DNA of 64,000 bases from Shewanella mangrovi (GCF_000753795.1 NZ_JPEO01000001.1:496001-560000), one strand, 5' to 3'; numbered from the stretch's first letter, positions 26,297 to 37,321 are shown. Translations and numbers: made by a program. The notes: generated by a model not told the origin, from the sequence alone.

Positions 26297-27268
26297 TTAA
26301 TGAGTTCTGGATACCGCTATCTTAGCCAAACCGATAAGCGCTTGTTTAAAATCACTCTCGGCAATCGGAGCGAGTGCCGCAATTGCCTTTTCTGATTCTT
26401 CGATAGCTCGCTGATAGGTGTAGTCTAATGCGCCGCAATCATTTAAGGCTGCCACTATAGTATCGATATGGTCTGTACCATCGCCTTGTTCAATGGCGGT
26501 ACGGATAATCTGTTGGGCATTCGCATCGCCATTCGAAATAGCATATATAAGCGGCAGTGTCGGTTTACCTTCGGCAAGGTCATCGCCGATATTCTTTCCG
26601 AGTTCTTCAGTATCCGCAGTGTAGTCCAGTAAGTCATCAATTAGCTGGAAAGCAGTACCTAGATATTTACCATAGTCAGCCATTGCTTGCTCAACAAGGG
26701 GCTCACACCCTGCGACAACCGATGCGAGCTGTGTCGCCGCCTCAAACAGCTTGGCGGTTTTACAGTAGATAACCCGCATGTAGGTTTCTTCTTTGGTGTC
26801 AGGGTCATTACAGTTCATTAACTGCAATACTTCACCCTCGGCCAAGATATTGGTGGTGTCGGCAAGTACGCGCAGCACTTTCATTGACTCAAGCTCCGTC
26901 ATCATCTGAAAGGCTCGGGTATAAAGGAAGTCGCCCACTAATACACTAGCGCTATTGCCAAATAGCGCATTGGCAGTTTCACGTCCACGGCGCAAGGTCG
27001 ATTCATCCACTACATCATCATGTAATAAAGATGCAGTGTGAATAAATTCGACAATTGCAGCTAACTTAACGTGGTCTCCACCGTTATAATTAACAGCACG
27101 GGCAGCAAGCACTGATAGTAATGGACGTAGACGCTTGCCGCCGCCATTAATAATGTAGAATCCCAGTTGGTTGATTAACGCAACGTCTGACTCTAGTTGT
27201 TTATAAATCAGTTGGTTGACTGCTTGCATGTCAGCATCGGCTAACTGACGTATTGCGGTTAAATCCAT
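26297..27268 (-). CDS. ispB: Octaprenyl diphosphate synthase IspB
   Basis: Makes the polyprenyl side chain of ubiquinone and menaquinone. The 323-residue trans-prenyltransferase has the GGGKRLRPLL start of the fold, the first Asp-rich motif LLHDDVVDE and the second LIDDLLDYTAD, which bind the magnesium-diphosphate groups. It lies divergent from rplU-rpmA-obgE, a conserved arrangement in gammaproteobacteria. The exact chain length (C40 or other) depends on residues before the first motif and cannot be fixed from the gene alone. Confidence 0.94.
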   Translation of the reverse strand: MDLTAIRQLADADMQAVNQLIYKQLESDVALINQLGFYIINGGGKRLRPLLSVLAARAVNYNGGDHVKLAAIVEFIHTASLLHDDVVDESTLRRGRETANALFGNSASVLVGDFLYTRAFQMMTELESMKVLRVLADTTNILAEGEVLQLMNCNDPDTKEETYMRVIYCKTAKLFEAATQLASVVAGCEPLVEQAMADYGKYLGTAFQLIDDLLDYTADTEELGKNIGDDLAEGKPTLPLIYAISNGDANAQQIIRTAIEQGDGTDHIDTIVAALNDCGALDYTYQRAIEESEKAIAALAPIAESDFKQALIGLAKIAVSRTH

Positions 27269-27424
27269 ATTAGACCTAGATCTTACGGGAATGTTGCCAC
27301 CCGTTTTGCTTGTTTTGAGTTACATCTGCCGCAGGATTTTACCTAAAATTGACTGTTAAGACAGTACTTAAGCGAGTGTTGTGTGTAATAAACTGCTCTT
27401 TTTTATCTCGCTGCCAATTAGGGC

Positions 27425-27453
27425 TTGCCAGTGTTGGATTCTTCGCGTAGAAT
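27425..27453 (+). promoter_or_regulatory. Sigma70-like promoter of rplU
   Basis: TTGCCA (27425-27430) and TAGAAT (27448-27453) are separated by exactly 17 bases; the -10 region is followed by CCGCGCCC, a GC-rich discriminator typical of ribosomal protein promoters. Confidence 0.7.
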
Positions 27454-27534
27454 CCGCGCCCATTGTCATTAAAGTTTTTGTGGCGCTCAGCGTTATTACA
27501 TCCTGAGTGCTAAGAATTTCGGAGTAAAATAGCT

Positions 27535-27846
27535 ATGTACGCTGTTTTTCAAAGTGGTGGTAAGCAACACCGTGTTGCTGAAGGTCACACTGTTCGCTTA
27601 GAAAAAATCGAAGTTGCTACCGGTGAAACCGTTGAATTTGATCAGGTTCTGCTGGTTGCAAACGGTGAAGACGTTAAAGTAGGTACCCCTTTAGTCGCTG
27701 GCGGCAAAGTGGTTGCTACTGTTGTTAGCCATGGTCGTGGTGAAAAGGTGACTATTCAGAAGTTCAACCGTCGTAAGCATCACGAAAAGAAAACTGGCCA
27801 CCGTCAGTGGTTCACTGAAGTTAAAATCACTGCTATCAACGCTTAA
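27535..27846 (+). CDS. rplU: 50S ribosomal protein L21
   Basis: A 103-residue basic protein with the family start [14 protein letters not shown] and the C-terminal RNA-binding motif [19 protein letters not shown]. Cytosolic component of the large subunit. Good ribosome-binding site (CGGAG) before the ATG. First gene of rplU-rpmA, 14 bases from rpmA, under the promoter at 27425-27453. Confidence 0.98.
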   Translation: MYAVFQSGGKQHRVAEGHTVRLEKIEVATGETVEFDQVLLVANGEDVKVGTPLVAGGKVVATVVSHGRGEKVTIQKFNRRKHHEKKTGHRQWFTEVKITAINA

Positions 27847-27857
27847 TAGGAGTCTGA

Positions 27858-28115
<258 letters not shown>

Positions 28116-28136
28116 GGTTTAGTTCCTGCAGTATAT

Positions 28137-28166
28137 AAGCCCCGCCATTGGTGGGGCTTTTGTTTT
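28137..28166 (+). terminator. Intrinsic terminator after rpmA
   Basis: AAGCCCC-GCC-ATT-GG-TGGGGCTT hairpin followed by TTGTTTTG. Confidence 0.8.
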
Positions 28167-28224
28167 GTATGTTGGTTATTTTGGCAGCAATAGAGCGGAA
28201 ACAGTATACTTTGTCCATCTGTAG

Positions 28225-29406
<1,182 letters not shown>

Positions 29407-29431
29407 TAACTAAGTGAGAGCCTGACTTCCT

Positions 29432-30190
29432 GTGTACGCTGATACCCAAAACGATATCACCCGGCAGGTTGTCCGGGCCGCGCAGTTATTATTGGCCTAT
29501 GGCGCAGAGTCAGATTTGGTTGAAGAGATCAGCCAACGTCTGGGACGTGCGCTAGGCCTCGCCAGCGTCGAACTCTCTATCTCTTCTAATGCCTTGGTGA
29601 TGACCAGTTTGGTTCATGGCCGCTGCGTCACCACCACAAGGCGTATTCGCGAACACGGCATTAATATGGCCGTGGTTTGCGAATTACAACGTATCTGTTT
29701 ACTCGCTGAAAAAGGCCTCTATGGCCCCAATGAAGTCCGTAAGAGATTAGCCCGCATCCATCCGCGTTCATATCCCCGTTGGGTTGTTATACCTGTCATT
29801 GGACTATCGTGTGCCAGTTTCTGCCATCTTTCTGGTGGCGATGTTATTGCGTGCCTCATTACTTTTCTGGCGTCTGCTTGCGGCATGTACGTGCGGCTGA
29901 TCCTCGCCGCGCGTCATTTTAACGTGTTAGTTAATTTCGCCATTACAGCATTCATCACTACATTGGTGGCGCAACTCGGCTATTTGAAACCCATTACGGC
30001 AACGCCACAGTTGGCTATGGCTGCCGCGGTGCTGATGCTTGTGCCAGGTTTCCCAATGATTAACGCCATCTCCGATATGGTGAAGGGGCACATGAATGTT
30101 GGGATTTCCCGCTGGGGCCAGGCAACGCTGATGACAGTGTCATCGGTGATTGGCATTACCATTGCCATGCAGCTTGGAGGATTATTGTAA
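29432..30190 (+). CDS. Threonine/serine exporter N-terminal subunit (YjjP-like)
   Basis: A 252-residue protein that aligns with YjjP of E. coli: a cytoplasmic ThrE N-terminal domain (AQLLLAYGAESDLVEEISQRLGRALG, ISSNALVMTS) followed by five membrane helices in the last 130 residues. Start is GTG at 29432 with only a weak ribosome-binding site. The stop overlaps the ATG of the next gene, so the two are translationally coupled. In Corynebacterium ThrE is a single protein; here, as in enterics, it is split into two parts. YjjPB exports succinate in E. coli, so the substrate should be left open. Confidence 0.9.
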   Translation: MYADTQNDITRQVVRAAQLLLAYGAESDLVEEISQRLGRALGLASVELSISSNALVMTSLVHGRCVTTTRRIREHGINMAVVCELQRICLLAEKGLYGPNEVRKRLARIHPRSYPRWVVIPVIGLSCASFCHLSGGDVIACLITFLASACGMYVRLILAARHFNVLVNFAITAFITTLVAQLGYLKPITATPQLAMAAAVLMLVPGFPMINAISDMVKGHMNVGISRWGQATLMTVSSVIGITIAMQLGGLL

Positions 30191-30657
30191 TGTCCTTGCT
30201 ATTATTGCTGCTCAATGATGCTTTTTTCGCGGCGATTCCAGCCATCGGTTTTGCTATGTTGTTTAATGTGCCGAAACGTTTTCTTATTTTCTGCGCGATT
30301 GCGGGCGCGATAGGACATTGCGCCAGAACAGTCATGCTCCGCTATGGTTTACCTATTGAATGGGCAACGTTTGTTGCAGCGGCCCTTATCGGTGTAATAA
30401 CGATTGCCTTTGCAAAACGGCACTTAGCGCCGCCGCTGTTGTATGCAGTTGCCGCAATTATTCCGATGATCCCCGGTTCTTATGCGTTTAACACTGTCAT
30501 TGCTATAGTGAAATTAACGGCGAGTCACTCATTGCAGCCGGAATTACTCAATAGTGCCGTAACAAACGGATTAAAAACGATATTTATTTTGGGAGCATTA
30601 TCGGTAGGGTTGGCAATGCCGGCGCTTGTGTATTACCGTACGCGTCCCATTATTTAA
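30190..30657 (+). CDS. Threonine/serine exporter C-terminal subunit (YjjB-like)
   Basis: A 155-residue membrane protein with four to five helices, aligning with YjjB. Its ATG overlaps the TAA stop of the previous gene (TAATG), so both halves of the transporter are made together. FNVPKRFLIFCAIAGAIGHCARTVML and IPGSYAFNTVIAIV are the recognisable segments, the latter being the conserved P-G-pore loop. folA follows ten bases later, so all three genes may be co-transcribed with obgE. Confidence 0.9.
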   Translation: MSLLLLLLNDAFFAAIPAIGFAMLFNVPKRFLIFCAIAGAIGHCARTVMLRYGLPIEWATFVAAALIGVITIAFAKRHLAPPLLYAVAAIIPMIPGSYAFNTVIAIVKLTASHSLQPELLNSAVTNGLKTIFILGALSVGLAMPALVYYRTRPII

Positions 30658-30666
30658 TAGGAAAAG

Positions 30667-31152
30667 ATGATGCATATCGCGATGATTGCCGCCATGGCAC
30701 ATAACCGAGTCATAGGTAAAGATAACCAAATGCCATGGCACCTACCGGAAGATTTGCGTCATTTTAAAGCTATGACGCTGGGGAAACCTGTGATTATGGG
30801 GCGCCGTACATTTGAGTCGATAGGACGTCCGTTACCAGGCCGTTGCAATATTGTAGTCAGTCGCCAGCAGGATTATCACGCAGACGGAATCACTCTCGTC
30901 GCGTCGTTGCAGGAGGCTCTGCTAGCTGCAGGTGACGTTGAAGAGGTTGTTATCATTGGCGGTGGTCAATTGTATCGTGAGGCATTGCCATTAGCGCAAA
31001 GACTTTATCTCACTGAAATTCAATTAGATGTGGATGGTGATACCACTTTTCCCGATTGGGATGATGGTAGTTGGCAAATAGAAAGTGAGACAGTTGGTAA
31101 AAGTGACAATGGATTGGAATTTCGCTTTATCAGCCTTACGAAAAAATGTTAA
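30667..31152 (+). CDS. folA: Dihydrofolate reductase
   Basis: Reduces dihydrofolate to tetrahydrofolate with NADPH. The 161-residue enzyme has the Met20-loop region GKDNQMPWHLPEDLRHFK, where the Asp in PEDL is the catalytic acid, the NADPH-binding GRRTFESIGRPLPGR and VVIIGGGQLYREALP near the active site. Chromosomal type I architecture without resistance-type changes that I can judge. AGGA is seven bases before the ATG at 30667. Last gene in the obgE-yjjP-yjjB-folA run by spacing. Confidence 0.95.
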   Translation: MMHIAMIAAMAHNRVIGKDNQMPWHLPEDLRHFKAMTLGKPVIMGRRTFESIGRPLPGRCNIVVSRQQDYHADGITLVASLQEALLAAGDVEEVVIIGGGQLYREALPLAQRLYLTEIQLDVDGDTTFPDWDDGSWQIESETVGKSDNGLEFRFISLTKKC

Positions 31153-31232
31153 ATTCGCCTTGCTTAAAATGTAATACCCTGTGTAACAAAGGCCTTGGCC
31201 AATAAAATTACAAAAAAGATTAGGAGTGAATA

Positions 31233-31622
31233 ATGCGCTTATTTCCTGTTGCATTAGCGCTGGTAGCTGTTTCAGCGTCAATGGGTGTGGTGACTTCAGC
31301 AAAAGCTGACGATTCCATCGCCGCTAACATCTGTGCTGAAGTTCAAGCAAATAACACTATGCGTCTGCGTGATCAGTTAAAAGAACATCGCCTCAAATTA
31401 CGCAATATCTATACTGACATCGCTTGTAATGGCGAAAGTCTGTTGCGTTTTGCTTATCACTCAAATGCCAATGATACTGGCGAGTACGTAGCTAAGCGCC
31501 TGCTAACGGGCCAGCTGCAAGCTGCTGAATCAGATGGTAAGACGATTGCGCAGTGGGCCGATGCGAATGGTTTCTCTGGCAGCCCAATCACCGCTGCAAT
31601 TAAAGACCGCCTCGGTAACTAA
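31233..31622 (+). CDS. DUF3718 family exported protein
   Basis: A 129-residue precursor with a signal peptide ending near residue 25 (TSAKADDS). The mature part is small and helical, with a cysteine early (NICAEVQANN) and another after RNIYTDIACNG, spaced as in DUF3718, a family of unknown function in Shewanella and related marine bacteria. AGGAG precedes the ATG. Likely periplasmic. Alone, followed by a strong terminator. Confidence 0.82.
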   Translation: MRLFPVALALVAVSASMGVVTSAKADDSIAANICAEVQANNTMRLRDQLKEHRLKLRNIYTDIACNGESLLRFAYHSNANDTGEYVAKRLLTGQLQAAESDGKTIAQWADANGFSGSPITAAIKDRLGN

Positions 31623-31642
31623 TATGTTGTGGGTGAAATAAG

Positions 31643-31672
31643 AAAGCCGGACTTAGTGCCGGCTTTTTTGTT
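31643..31672. terminator. Terminator between DUF3718 gene and ytjB
   Basis: AAAGCCGG/CCGGCTTT stem (31643-31666) with an eight-base loop followed by TTTTTG; the two genes converge here. Confidence 0.85.
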
Positions 31673-31673
31673 G

Positions 31674-32309
31674 TCAGGATTGAGGCTGTCGTTTGCGCTT
31701 ATGGTTACGCTTAATTCTCGTTCTACGCCGGTCAGCAGCGGCGCGCTTAAATGATAGCGCTCGAGATAGCAGCATACCGATCACGCCGGCTACCAGTAGC
31801 ATCATTTGTTGCTGTTGCATATTTTGTTGGTGTGCCGCTTTAATTTCGTCAAAAAACAGCCTAGGGTTGAGTCTAACCTCAATAAATCCTAGGTTCTCAC
31901 CTTGTTGAATAATGGCTTCTACATAAGGCGGATATGGCGCCAGCAGCGTCTCGAGTTCTGGTGCATCAGGGGCAATGTCGTCATCGTTAACATCTTGAGC
32001 AAATGATAAACGCATGCCTTCAGCGTTATAGATGGTCGCAGCCATCACTTTGGGATCTTCCACCAATGCTGATGTGAGCCACTGCAGTTGTTCGTCATTC
32101 TGGAGCTGCAGCGCTGGTGCGGCTCCATAAGCGGTCTGTTGCACCATTAAGCGTGCCATCTTTTCTGTTTGAGTCTTTAGAAGCTGCTGGCCTTGTAGTA
32201 GGCTGGTCTGCCACAATTGCACCAAGCCAATAATCAGCGTTATCGCTAAGGCAATCTGCAGCAAACGAATAATGGTGTGAGTGGCTTTTAGACCTTTGAA
32301 CAATAACAC
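31674..32309 (-). CDS. ytjB: YtjB/Smp-family membrane protein (AhpA-like)
   Basis: A 211-residue inner-membrane protein with one helix near the N-terminus (about 16-34) and one at about 168-186, enclosing a periplasmic domain (LQWLTSALVEDPKVMAATIYNAEG), and a very basic cytoplasmic tail (RRTRIKRNHKRKRQ). This is the pattern of Smp/YtjB. The divergent placement against serB, with a 75- to 80-base gap, is the same as in E. coli. Function unknown; AhpA in Shewanella relatives has been tied to peroxide responses only by name. Confidence 0.8.
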   Translation of the reverse strand: MLLFKGLKATHTIIRLLQIALAITLIIGLVQLWQTSLLQGQQLLKTQTEKMARLMVQQTAYGAAPALQLQNDEQLQWLTSALVEDPKVMAATIYNAEGMRLSFAQDVNDDDIAPDAPELETLLAPYPPYVEAIIQQGENLGFIEVRLNPRLFFDEIKAAHQQNMQQQQMMLLVAGVIGMLLSRALSFKRAAADRRRTRIKRNHKRKRQPQS

Positions 32310-32389
32310 TTTGTACCTTAGTTAACCGCTGGTGGTTAGTTAATCATAATGGATAATTTGACCACAGCCCAGACGGAGAATTTTTGAGC

Positions 32390-33358
32390 ATGGCCGTAGC
32401 GTTTTCCTGTATTCAGCGACAACCACTCCAAGGCAAACAATGTTATGTCAGTGAGCAACAGCAATGGCTCGCGCATGAAGAGGGACAACATACCTCTGGC
32501 CCAAGGTTAAGACTCGTTTTTTCTCCAACAGCAGAAGCCGTGGTGATTGGCTACATCGTGAATTTGCCGGTTGTGAGTTTGGCCGAAATTCAACGACAAC
32601 AATCACTACTTGGACTGGAATTGGTACTGAGCCGAAGCTTGACCGCAGCAGAAACCGAACAGTTAAGTCTGTTAGCAGATACCGAATGGTTGTTGATCGA
32701 TATTGATGCCAAATTACCCGAGTTAACAACGCCCGGTTTATTGGTGATGGACATGGATTCGACCGCGATTCAGATTGAATGCATTGATGAGTTGGCTGCC
32801 GCGGCAGGGGTTGGCCAAGAGGTTGCGGAAGTGACTGAACGCGCAATGCAAGGCGAGCTGGATTTTGAGCAGAGTTTGCGTGCGCGAGTGGCAAAGCTTA
32901 AAGGTGCTGATCGAGAGATTATTGATGCCCTTTGCGCCCGTTTGCCGCTTAGTCCAGGTCTGGAAAGCATGATTGCTGAGTTAAAGTCACATCAATGGCG
33001 TACGGTGGTCGCTTCAGGTGGGTTTACGCCGTTTGTCGGGCACCTGAAGCAACTATTAGGCTTTGATGCAGCCTATGCTAACGAATTGGTGTTGCAAGAT
33101 GGTATTTTTACCGGAGAGGTCACGGGCACCATTGTTGATGCGCAATTCAAAGCCGACACAGTAACGCGTTGTGCTGCGCAGTGGCAGCTAACTCACTCTC
33201 AAACTATGGCTATCGGCGACGGCGCTAACGATATCCCGATGGTGCAAGCTGCAGCATTCGGCGTTGCTTATCATGCCAAACCTAAGTTGGCGGCGGCCGC
33301 TAACGCTGCGATTAGTCAGTTGGGGCTTGAAGTACTGCCTTATTATTTACAGGCGTAA
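32390..33358 (+). CDS. serB: Phosphoserine phosphatase
   Basis: Last step of serine synthesis. With the ATG at 32390 the protein has 322 residues; a TTG six bases upstream has slightly better spacing from GGAG and remains possible. The N-terminal 110 residues form an ACT-like regulatory domain; the HAD-type catalytic domain contains the DxDST motif (MDMDSTAI, nucleophile near residue 121), VASGGFTPF with the Ser-Gly pair and AIGDGANDIPMV for magnesium binding. Divergent from ytjB, convergent with the large PilZ gene. Confidence 0.94.
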   Translation: MAVAFSCIQRQPLQGKQCYVSEQQQWLAHEEGQHTSGPRLRLVFSPTAEAVVIGYIVNLPVVSLAEIQRQQSLLGLELVLSRSLTAAETEQLSLLADTEWLLIDIDAKLPELTTPGLLVMDMDSTAIQIECIDELAAAAGVGQEVAEVTERAMQGELDFEQSLRARVAKLKGADREIIDALCARLPLSPGLESMIAELKSHQWRTVVASGGFTPFVGHLKQLLGFDAAYANELVLQDGIFTGEVTGTIVDAQFKADTVTRCAAQWQLTHSQTMAIGDGANDIPMVQAAAFGVAYHAKPKLAAAANAAISQLGLEVLPYYLQA

Positions 33359-33378
33359 GTGGTTTTTAGTATCGGGCG

Positions 33379-35778
33379 TTATTCAGCAAGCTGATGCAGC
33401 TCTGGGTAACGCCAACGCACTTCCAGACTTACATCGGCGATTTCACCGACTCCAGCGATACGCCACAGCAAGCTCTCCAACTGCTTTTCGCGGTGCATCG
33501 CGTGCAGACGAATATATTCTAGTTCCCGCTGTAGATAGGACAGGTCCGGCTTTCCTGTTGCTGCCCGATATATTCTAAACGCAACAAACTCACCGATATC
33601 ATCCGCTTGTTTAATATAACGGACTTCTTCCAGCGCAGAGGAAAAGCTGTCGATATATTGGCATCGCACCAGCTTACTGTTGTTTTTAGGCCCAACGGAC
33701 ACGGCAAATATTTCGGTAAAATTACTATTCTGCTGCGGCTTCATCTCTTTGATTGGATTGATGATATCCTGCTTTAAGTGGCCATTAGCCAACAACGGCG
33801 ACAGCTCAAACTGTAGTTTTTGCTCACGATCACAAGCAAATCTGTCGCTGATTGGATCGCGGGTCATACCTATGCCGATGCAGGCAACCCGATATGATTT
33901 GCTGGTTTTTTCCAGCATATAGGGCACGGAGCGTAAATGACGCATAAGTTGGTTTTTCAGCGCATCGGCCAGCTCTTTTATCTCGACGTTATGTTCGCTG
34001 AGCTGATCCAGTTTGGCGCGATTGTGAATGATCAATCTATTTAAAAACTCAACGCCAGTGTGAACATCGTGGCCAATAACTGCCGAGAGATGCTGTGTCA
34101 TACCATTTTTACGGCTTTTGACTAAGCGGTAGGGCAGCTCACGTAATTTTGACTTAGGCGACAACTCTTGCAGTTTTGGAAAGCTGAGTACGATTTCTTG
34201 TTTAGGATCTAATGTTACGGGCTGGGCGAAGTTAAGTTGCAAACCACGACTTGAGATGTCTTGAGTGACGCCAGTGTACGCAGCACCATTTTGGCTAATC
34301 ATAACGCTGGTTTTAAACGAATAACGTGGCTCCTGGCGACGCTCACTGAACTGCATCGCGATTGGACGAATCGCCTGATAATCGAGCTTTTTCAGACCAA
34401 AACGTTTAAGTTCGTTGGCGGTCGTGGAGTATTGCCAAGCTTGATAGCGGCTTTGTCCAGTTTTGCTGGTGCAGTCATAGAGTTGCACTATATGGGTGTA
34501 ACGTGAAAGTTGTTGTTCCGTCAGTGCGGCGTAGTTTTGATCATCACCGGGCAGAATCGATGCTTTATAGGATTGACTGTGATCAATGCTATTCACATAC
34601 AAACGATAGACTCGCCAACTTGCTTTCTGTGCGCCAAAACCTAAAAACAGCGGTAATAGGCTTGGTTGCTGTTGTAGCTCTGCGAGGGTCGCGCAGTAAA
34701 AAAATATTCGCCCCTGACTTTGGTAGGTAAAGCTAAACAGTAATGCGTGTGGACTGTCTTCGGGGGCATCAATGAGCGCTGCTAGCCGTTGAGCATCTAG
34801 AATTGCCGGAAGCTGATTGATCTCTTTTTCGTCAACAAAATGATGTAACAAGCTTTGGTTATCGCGACTAAGCAGTATAGTGCTGGCGTGGTACTGGCCT
34901 TGCTCATTACGCTCAATAAATACGGGCAAATGTGGAAAATGTGGCAGGTAGTGGCGCTCAAACCCCATGCCACTGGCGTTCACCAGCACATCGTTGATGT
35001 CGACCTTATAACGAAATTTAAAGCCACGAATAAGATTCGCTAACATCTCAGATAACTGTTCGCTGCCACCTGAACGTTTCAGTCGCAGAACACAGTCATC
35101 ATCTTTGGTCACCGCATCAGCGACCTGATATTCAACACCTTGCTGCAGATCTGCGAAGTAATATTCGTCACTGAGTTCAATCAGCTTAATCAGCAGAGGT
35201 TGGCTGAGATTAAGATTATGGTTAGCTGGCAGCTTTATCCGCGCACCACCTACCGATAAATCGATAGTCGAGCCCGCAACCTCTCGTCTTCCGGGCTGAG
35301 ATACCAAAATTTTGATGCTGTAATTCATACGCTCTTCGGTGCGGCGAATGTAATTACCTAAAATAATGCCGCGAACCTTGAAGGAGTCCTCTCCCTCATC
35401 CAGCTCATTTTGTAGCGAACGTTGGCGCCGTTTTCGCTCATTGTGCATGTTCATTACATGCTCATAGACACCCATAGTGTATTGATTGCGATACAGGGCT
35501 AGCGCAGTTTCAAAATCTTGTTTGCCCGCTTCATCGAGAAAATGACGCTGGCCTGCAACGGTGACTTCTGTGCAGGCTTGGTCGCTTTTATCGCGGAGAT
35601 CTATGATACGCAGGCATGGGGATGCAAGACGGTTGATTTCCATCTTGAGCAAAAAGCGTGTTGAATTTGATTCTTTGGCGGTCAAGCGAGTGAAAATGTC
35701 ATCGAAATTCGGTTCCATCATCATCGGCTTGAGCTGCTCAATCAAGCTCGCGTGAGCTTCTGGGCTCATCCGTTTCAC
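33379..35778 (-). CDS. Large protein with two PilZ (c-di-GMP-binding) domains
   Basis: A 799-residue cytoplasmic protein. A helical N-terminal region (1-140) precedes the first PilZ domain, with RTEER at 146-150 and DLSVGG at 173-178. A central region of about 230 residues without a recognised family follows (YGRRYSVN-like sequence around IDHSQSYK). The second PilZ domain has RQEPR at 481-485 and DISSRG at 506-511. Both domains keep the RxxxR and D-x-S-x2-G positions that bind cyclic di-GMP. The C-terminal 290 residues include a further PilZ-like or unknown domain and end with a Trp/Arg-rich segment. Family is known in Shewanella as a PilZ protein of unknown output. Neighbours: serB on one side, radA on the other. 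Confidence 0.85.
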   Translation of the reverse strand: MKRMSPEAHASLIEQLKPMMMEPNFDDIFTRLTAKESNSTRFLLKMEINRLASPCLRIIDLRDKSDQACTEVTVAGQRHFLDEAGKQDFETALALYRNQYTMGVYEHVMNMHNERKRRQRSLQNELDEGEDSFKVRGIILGNYIRRTEERMNYSIKILVSQPGRREVAGSTIDLSVGGARIKLPANHNLNLSQPLLIKLIELSDEYYFADLQQGVEYQVADAVTKDDDCVLRLKRSGGSEQLSEMLANLIRGFKFRYKVDINDVLVNASGMGFERHYLPHFPHLPVFIERNEQGQYHASTILLSRDNQSLLHHFVDEKEINQLPAILDAQRLAALIDAPEDSPHALLFSFTYQSQGRIFFYCATLAELQQQPSLLPLFLGFGAQKASWRVYRLYVNSIDHSQSYKASILPGDDQNYAALTEQQLSRYTHIVQLYDCTSKTGQSRYQAWQYSTTANELKRFGLKKLDYQAIRPIAMQFSERRQEPRYSFKTSVMISQNGAAYTGVTQDISSRGLQLNFAQPVTLDPKQEIVLSFPKLQELSPKSKLRELPYRLVKSRKNGMTQHLSAVIGHDVHTGVEFLNRLIIHNRAKLDQLSEHNVEIKELADALKNQLMRHLRSVPYMLEKTSKSYRVACIGIGMTRDPISDRFACDREQKLQFELSPLLANGHLKQDIINPIKEMKPQQNSNFTEIFAVSVGPKNNSKLVRCQYIDSFSSALEEVRYIKQADDIGEFVAFRIYRAATGKPDLSYLQRELEYIRLHAMHREKQLESLLWRIAGVGEIADVSLEVRWRYPELHQLAE

Positions 35779-35920
35779 CCCAAAACAGTGTTACACTGAG
35801 ATCGCTAATAATTAGTTGTCGGCAAAATACCAAAAAACTAAAGCTATATCCGCCACAATCAGTTAGTTAAGATAAGGTTATATCAGATATTTTTCTTCAG
35901 GTTGATCATTTACATTTCTT

Positions 35921-37288
35921 ATGGCGAAAAATAAAACAGCATATGTTTGCAACGAATGCGGACAAGATTTTCCCCGTTGGCAAGGGCAATGCAGCGCTTG
36001 TCATGAATGGAACACTATTACCGAAGTTCGCTTAGGGGCAGTCACCGCCGCCAAGGGAAATAAGTTCAGCGGCTATGCTGGCAGTTCTGGCAGTAGCGTG
36101 CAGACATTAGATCAAATTGATCTTAATGAGGTACCGAGAATTGCCACCGGTTTTACCGAATTTGATCGTGTACTCGGCGGCGGGATTGTCGCTGGCAGTG
36201 CAATTTTGATCGGTGGTCATCCCGGAGCAGGTAAGAGTACCTTGTTGCTGCAGACCTTGTGCTCGTTGGCGCAGACAATGCCTGCTTTGTATGTGACTGG
36301 TGAAGAATCACTGCAGCAGGTCGCGATGAGAGCTCATCGCTTGGGGTTACCGACGGATAAACTGAAAATGCTGTCGGAAACCAGCGTTGATGTTATTTGC
36401 GAAATCGCATTACGTGAAAAGCCGAAAATTATCGTCATCGACTCGATTCAGGTGATGCATATCAGCGACGTGCAGTCTTCTCCTGGCAGTGTCGCACAGG
36501 TACGAGAATCAGCCGCTTTCCTGACTCGCTTTGCCAAGCAAAATGATATCGCCATTATTATGGTTGGTCATGTGACCAAAGACGGCAGTCTCGCCGGTCC
36601 TAAAGTACTGGAGCACTGTATTGACTGTTCGGTGATGTTTGAAGGTGATACTGACAGTCGTTATCGCACGCTGAGATCTCATAAAAACCGCTTTGGCGCG
36701 ATCAACGAGCTTGGTGTCTTCGCCATGACAGAAAAGGGGTTACGTGAAGTCGCAAATCCGTCTGCGATCTTCTTATCGCGCGCAGATGAAGCGGCGCCTG
36801 GCTCGGTGGTGATGGTGGTGTGGGAAGGTACACGACCTCTTTTGGTCGAGCTGCAAGTGCTGGTTGACCAATCAATAGTAGGTCATCCAAGACGGATTGC
36901 AGTGGGAACTGATGCTAACCGTTTGGCAATGTTACTCGCCGTTATGCATCGCCATGGCGGTCTGCAGATGTCGGATCAGGATGTGTTTGTGAACGTTGTT
37001 GGTGGGGTGAAAGTGTCGGAAACCAGTGCTGATTTGACCCTGTTGTTGTCAATGGTATCGAGTTTTCGTTCTATTGTATTGCCGCGCGATCTTGTTGTCT
37101 TTGGCGAAGTCGGGTTGTCTGGCGAAATTCGGCCGGTGCCGAATGGTACAGAACGTTTAATTGAGGCCGCTAAGCATGGTTTTACACGTGCGATTGTGCC
37201 CAAAGCCAACGTACCAAAAAAAGCACCACCAGGCATGTCTGTGGTCGGAGTGGCCAAGCTTAGCGAAGCGTTGGATGCGCTGGTTTAG
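35921..37288 (+). CDS. radA: DNA repair protein RadA (Sms)
   Basis: A 455-residue RecA-like helicase that drives branch migration during recombination. The N-terminal zinc finger has CNECG near residue 10 and CSACHEW near 24. The Walker A box is GGHPGAGKST (98-107), Walker B is in IIVIDSIQ, and the RadA-specific KNRFG motif is in SHKNRFGAINELGVF. The C-terminal Lon-like domain carries VSETSADLTLLLSM and VFGEVGLSGEIRPV. Monocistronic, convergent with a small PilZ gene. Confidence 0.96.
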   Translation: MAKNKTAYVCNECGQDFPRWQGQCSACHEWNTITEVRLGAVTAAKGNKFSGYAGSSGSSVQTLDQIDLNEVPRIATGFTEFDRVLGGGIVAGSAILIGGHPGAGKSTLLLQTLCSLAQTMPALYVTGEESLQQVAMRAHRLGLPTDKLKMLSETSVDVICEIALREKPKIIVIDSIQVMHISDVQSSPGSVAQVRESAAFLTRFAKQNDIAIIMVGHVTKDGSLAGPKVLEHCIDCSVMFEGDTDSRYRTLRSHKNRFGAINELGVFAMTEKGLREVANPSAIFLSRADEAAPGSVVMVVWEGTRPLLVELQVLVDQSIVGHPRRIAVGTDANRLAMLLAVMHRHGGLQMSDQDVFVNVVGGVKVSETSADLTLLLSMVSSFRSIVLPRDLVVFGEVGLSGEIRPVPNGTERLIEAAKHGFTRAIVPKANVPKKAPPGMSVVGVAKLSEALDALV

Positions 37289-37298
37289 ATTTTACCTA

Positions 37299-37321
37299 AG
37301 GCGCAGGTTATCACTGCGCCT
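37299..37321. terminator. Hairpin between radA and small PilZ gene
   Basis: AGGCGCAG pairs with CTGCGCCT across a seven-base loop. It overlaps the 3' end of the small PilZ gene and lies 11 bases after radA, with no strong T run, so it is a moderate terminator candidate. Confidence 0.5.
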
